From Nocardioidaceae bacterium (GTDB taxonomy: Bacteria; Actinomycetota; Actinomycetes; Propionibacteriales; Nocardioidaceae), in NCBI GenBank assembly GCA_025966335.1, contig JAICRS010000184.1, positions 1 through 6,050 of the forward strand: 6,050 nucleotides of DNA. The letters run 5' to 3'. The notes below the pieces were generated by a model. It made no database searches. It was not told the DNA's origin and saw only the letters and a program-made list of their open reading frames with translations. A program made the position numbers and the translations under genes. Below, piece by piece: positions 5,301 to 6,050 of the stretch (position 1 is its first letter; every line of letters begins with the position of its first letter).

Positions 5301-5303
5301 CGG

Positions 5304-6050
5304 CTAGAGGTACTGGCCGGTGTTGGAGACCGTGTCGATCGAACGACCCGGCTCGGTCCCCTGCTTCCCGGTGATCAGCGTGCGGATGAACACGATCCGC
5401 TCGCCCTTCTTGCCGGAGATCCGCGCCCAGTCGTCGGGGTTGGTGGTGTTCGGCAGGTCCTCGTTCTCCTTGAACTCGTCGACGCACGCCTGGAGCATGT
5501 GGTTGACCCGCAGCCCCTTCTGGTCGTTGTCGAGCAGGTCCTTGATCGCCATCTTCTTGGCGCGGTCGACGATGTTCTGGATCATCGCGCCGGAGTTGAA
5601 GTCCTTGAAGTAGAGGACCTCCTTGTCGCCGTTGGCGTAGGTGACCTCCAGGAACCGGTTCTCCTCGGTCTCGGTGTACATCCGCTCCACCGTCGCCCGG
5701 ATCATGCCGGCCACGCAGGCGTCCCGGTCATTGCCGAACTCGGCGAGGTCGTCGGCGTGCAGCGGCAGGTTCGCGGTGAGGTACTTGGAGAAGATGTCGC
5801 GCGCGGACTCGGCGTCGGGGCGCTCGATCTTGATCTTCACGTCGAGCCGGCCCGGCCGCAGGATCGCCGGGTCGATCATGTCCTCCCGGTTCGAGGCGCC
5901 GATCACGATCACGTTCTCGAGCCCCTCGACACCGTCGATCTCGGAGAGCAGCTGCGGGACGATGGTGTTCTCCACGTCGGAGGAGACCCCGGAGCCGCGG
6001 GTGCGGAACAGCGAGTCCATCTCGTCGAAGAACACGATCACCGGGGTGCC
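5304..6050 (-). CDS. mpa: Proteasomal AAA+ ATPase Mpa/ARC, C-terminal part (5' end outside window)
   Basis: Mpa (called ARC in other actinobacteria) is the hexameric AAA+ unfoldase that captures pupylated proteins and feeds them to the 20S proteasome. Only the last 248 codons are in the window; the reading frame is open to the right edge (first full codon GGC at 6048-6050). Counting from there, the Walker B motif PVIVFFDEMDSLF (3-15, acidic pair Asp9-Glu10), sensor 1 in IGASNRED (50-57, Asn54) and the arginine-finger segment DPAILRPGR (60-68) are intact. The C-terminal part has PNTTNPDDWARISGKKGERI (200-219) and ends in GQYL, the tail that inserts between PrcA subunits to open the gate. The missing part should contain the coiled coil that binds Pup, the OB domains and Walker A. 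M. tuberculosis Mpa is about 609 aa, so about 60 percent of the protein is absent here. Stop codon TAG at 5304-5306. Confidence 0.97.
   Translation of the reverse strand, partial: GTPVIVFFDEMDSLFRTRGSGVSSDVENTIVPQLLSEIDGVEGLENVIVIGASNREDMIDPAILRPGRLDVKIKIERPDAESARDIFSKYLTANLPLHADDLAEFGNDRDACVAGMIRATVERMYTETEENRFLEVTYANGDKEVLYFKDFNSGAMIQNIVDRAKKMAIKDLLDNDQKGLRVNHMLQACVDEFKENEDLPNTTNPDDWARISGKKGERIVFIRTLITGKQGTEPGRSIDTVSNTGQYL

Noticed and set aside
4870..5487. A 205-codon minus-strand frame overlapping mpa and the membrane protein gene
   Set aside because: It is an Arg/Ala/Gly-rich out-of-frame reading of two genes with clear family or membrane features.
5304..6041. A GTG at 6041 as the real start of the ATPase gene
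   Set aside because: That codon is the Val before Ile-Val-Phe-Phe-Asp-Glu in the Walker B strand, and the frame is open to the edge of the window, so the gene is cut by the window rather than starting there.

Overview
This window is a high-GC actinobacterial chromosome segment carrying most of the Pup-proteasome system (prokaryotic ubiquitin-like protein tagging plus the 20S proteasome). The gene content, the GC-rich codon use, GTG starts and probable leaderless promoters all point to Actinobacteria. PrcA, PrcB and Dop look closest to what I remember from Nocardioidaceae/Propionibacteriales, but that family-level placement is inference.

Layout, left to right. Positions 31-3657 (minus strand) hold an apparent operon read right to left: dop (depupylase/deamidase) - pup (protein tag) - prcB (proteasome beta, catalytic) - prcA (proteasome alpha, with an unusual proline-rich C-terminal tail). 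Positions 3691-4796 (plus strand) hold two genes unrelated to the proteasome by sequence: a YfcD-like Nudix hydrolase and a YbaK/EbsC-type aminoacyl-tRNA deacylase. Positions 4793-5300 (minus strand) hold two small membrane-protein genes, one of only 26 codons. Positions 5304-6050 (minus strand) hold the C-terminal part of the proteasomal ATPase Mpa/ARC; its 5' half lies beyond the right edge.

How they work together: Pup is attached to target lysines by the ligase PafA (not in this window). Mpa binds Pup, unfolds the tagged protein and feeds it into the PrcA/PrcB chamber; its GQYL C-terminus docks on the PrcA ring. Dop removes Pup. Here Pup ends in Glu, so it needs no deamidation before ligation and Dop should act mainly in depupylation.

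The system itself is known. The less ordinary elements are the proline-rich PrcA tail, the 26-aa membrane peptide whose stop codon overlaps that of the convergent deacylase gene, a prcB ribosome-binding site written in the GGE codons of pup, three start codons with a TANNNT-like -10 element exactly 6 nt upstream, a strong hairpin between dop and pup, and a long inverted repeat around the Nudix/YbaK junction. No RNA genes, CRISPR arrays, insertion sequences or attachment sites were seen. The 30 bases left of prcA hold nothing I can assign.
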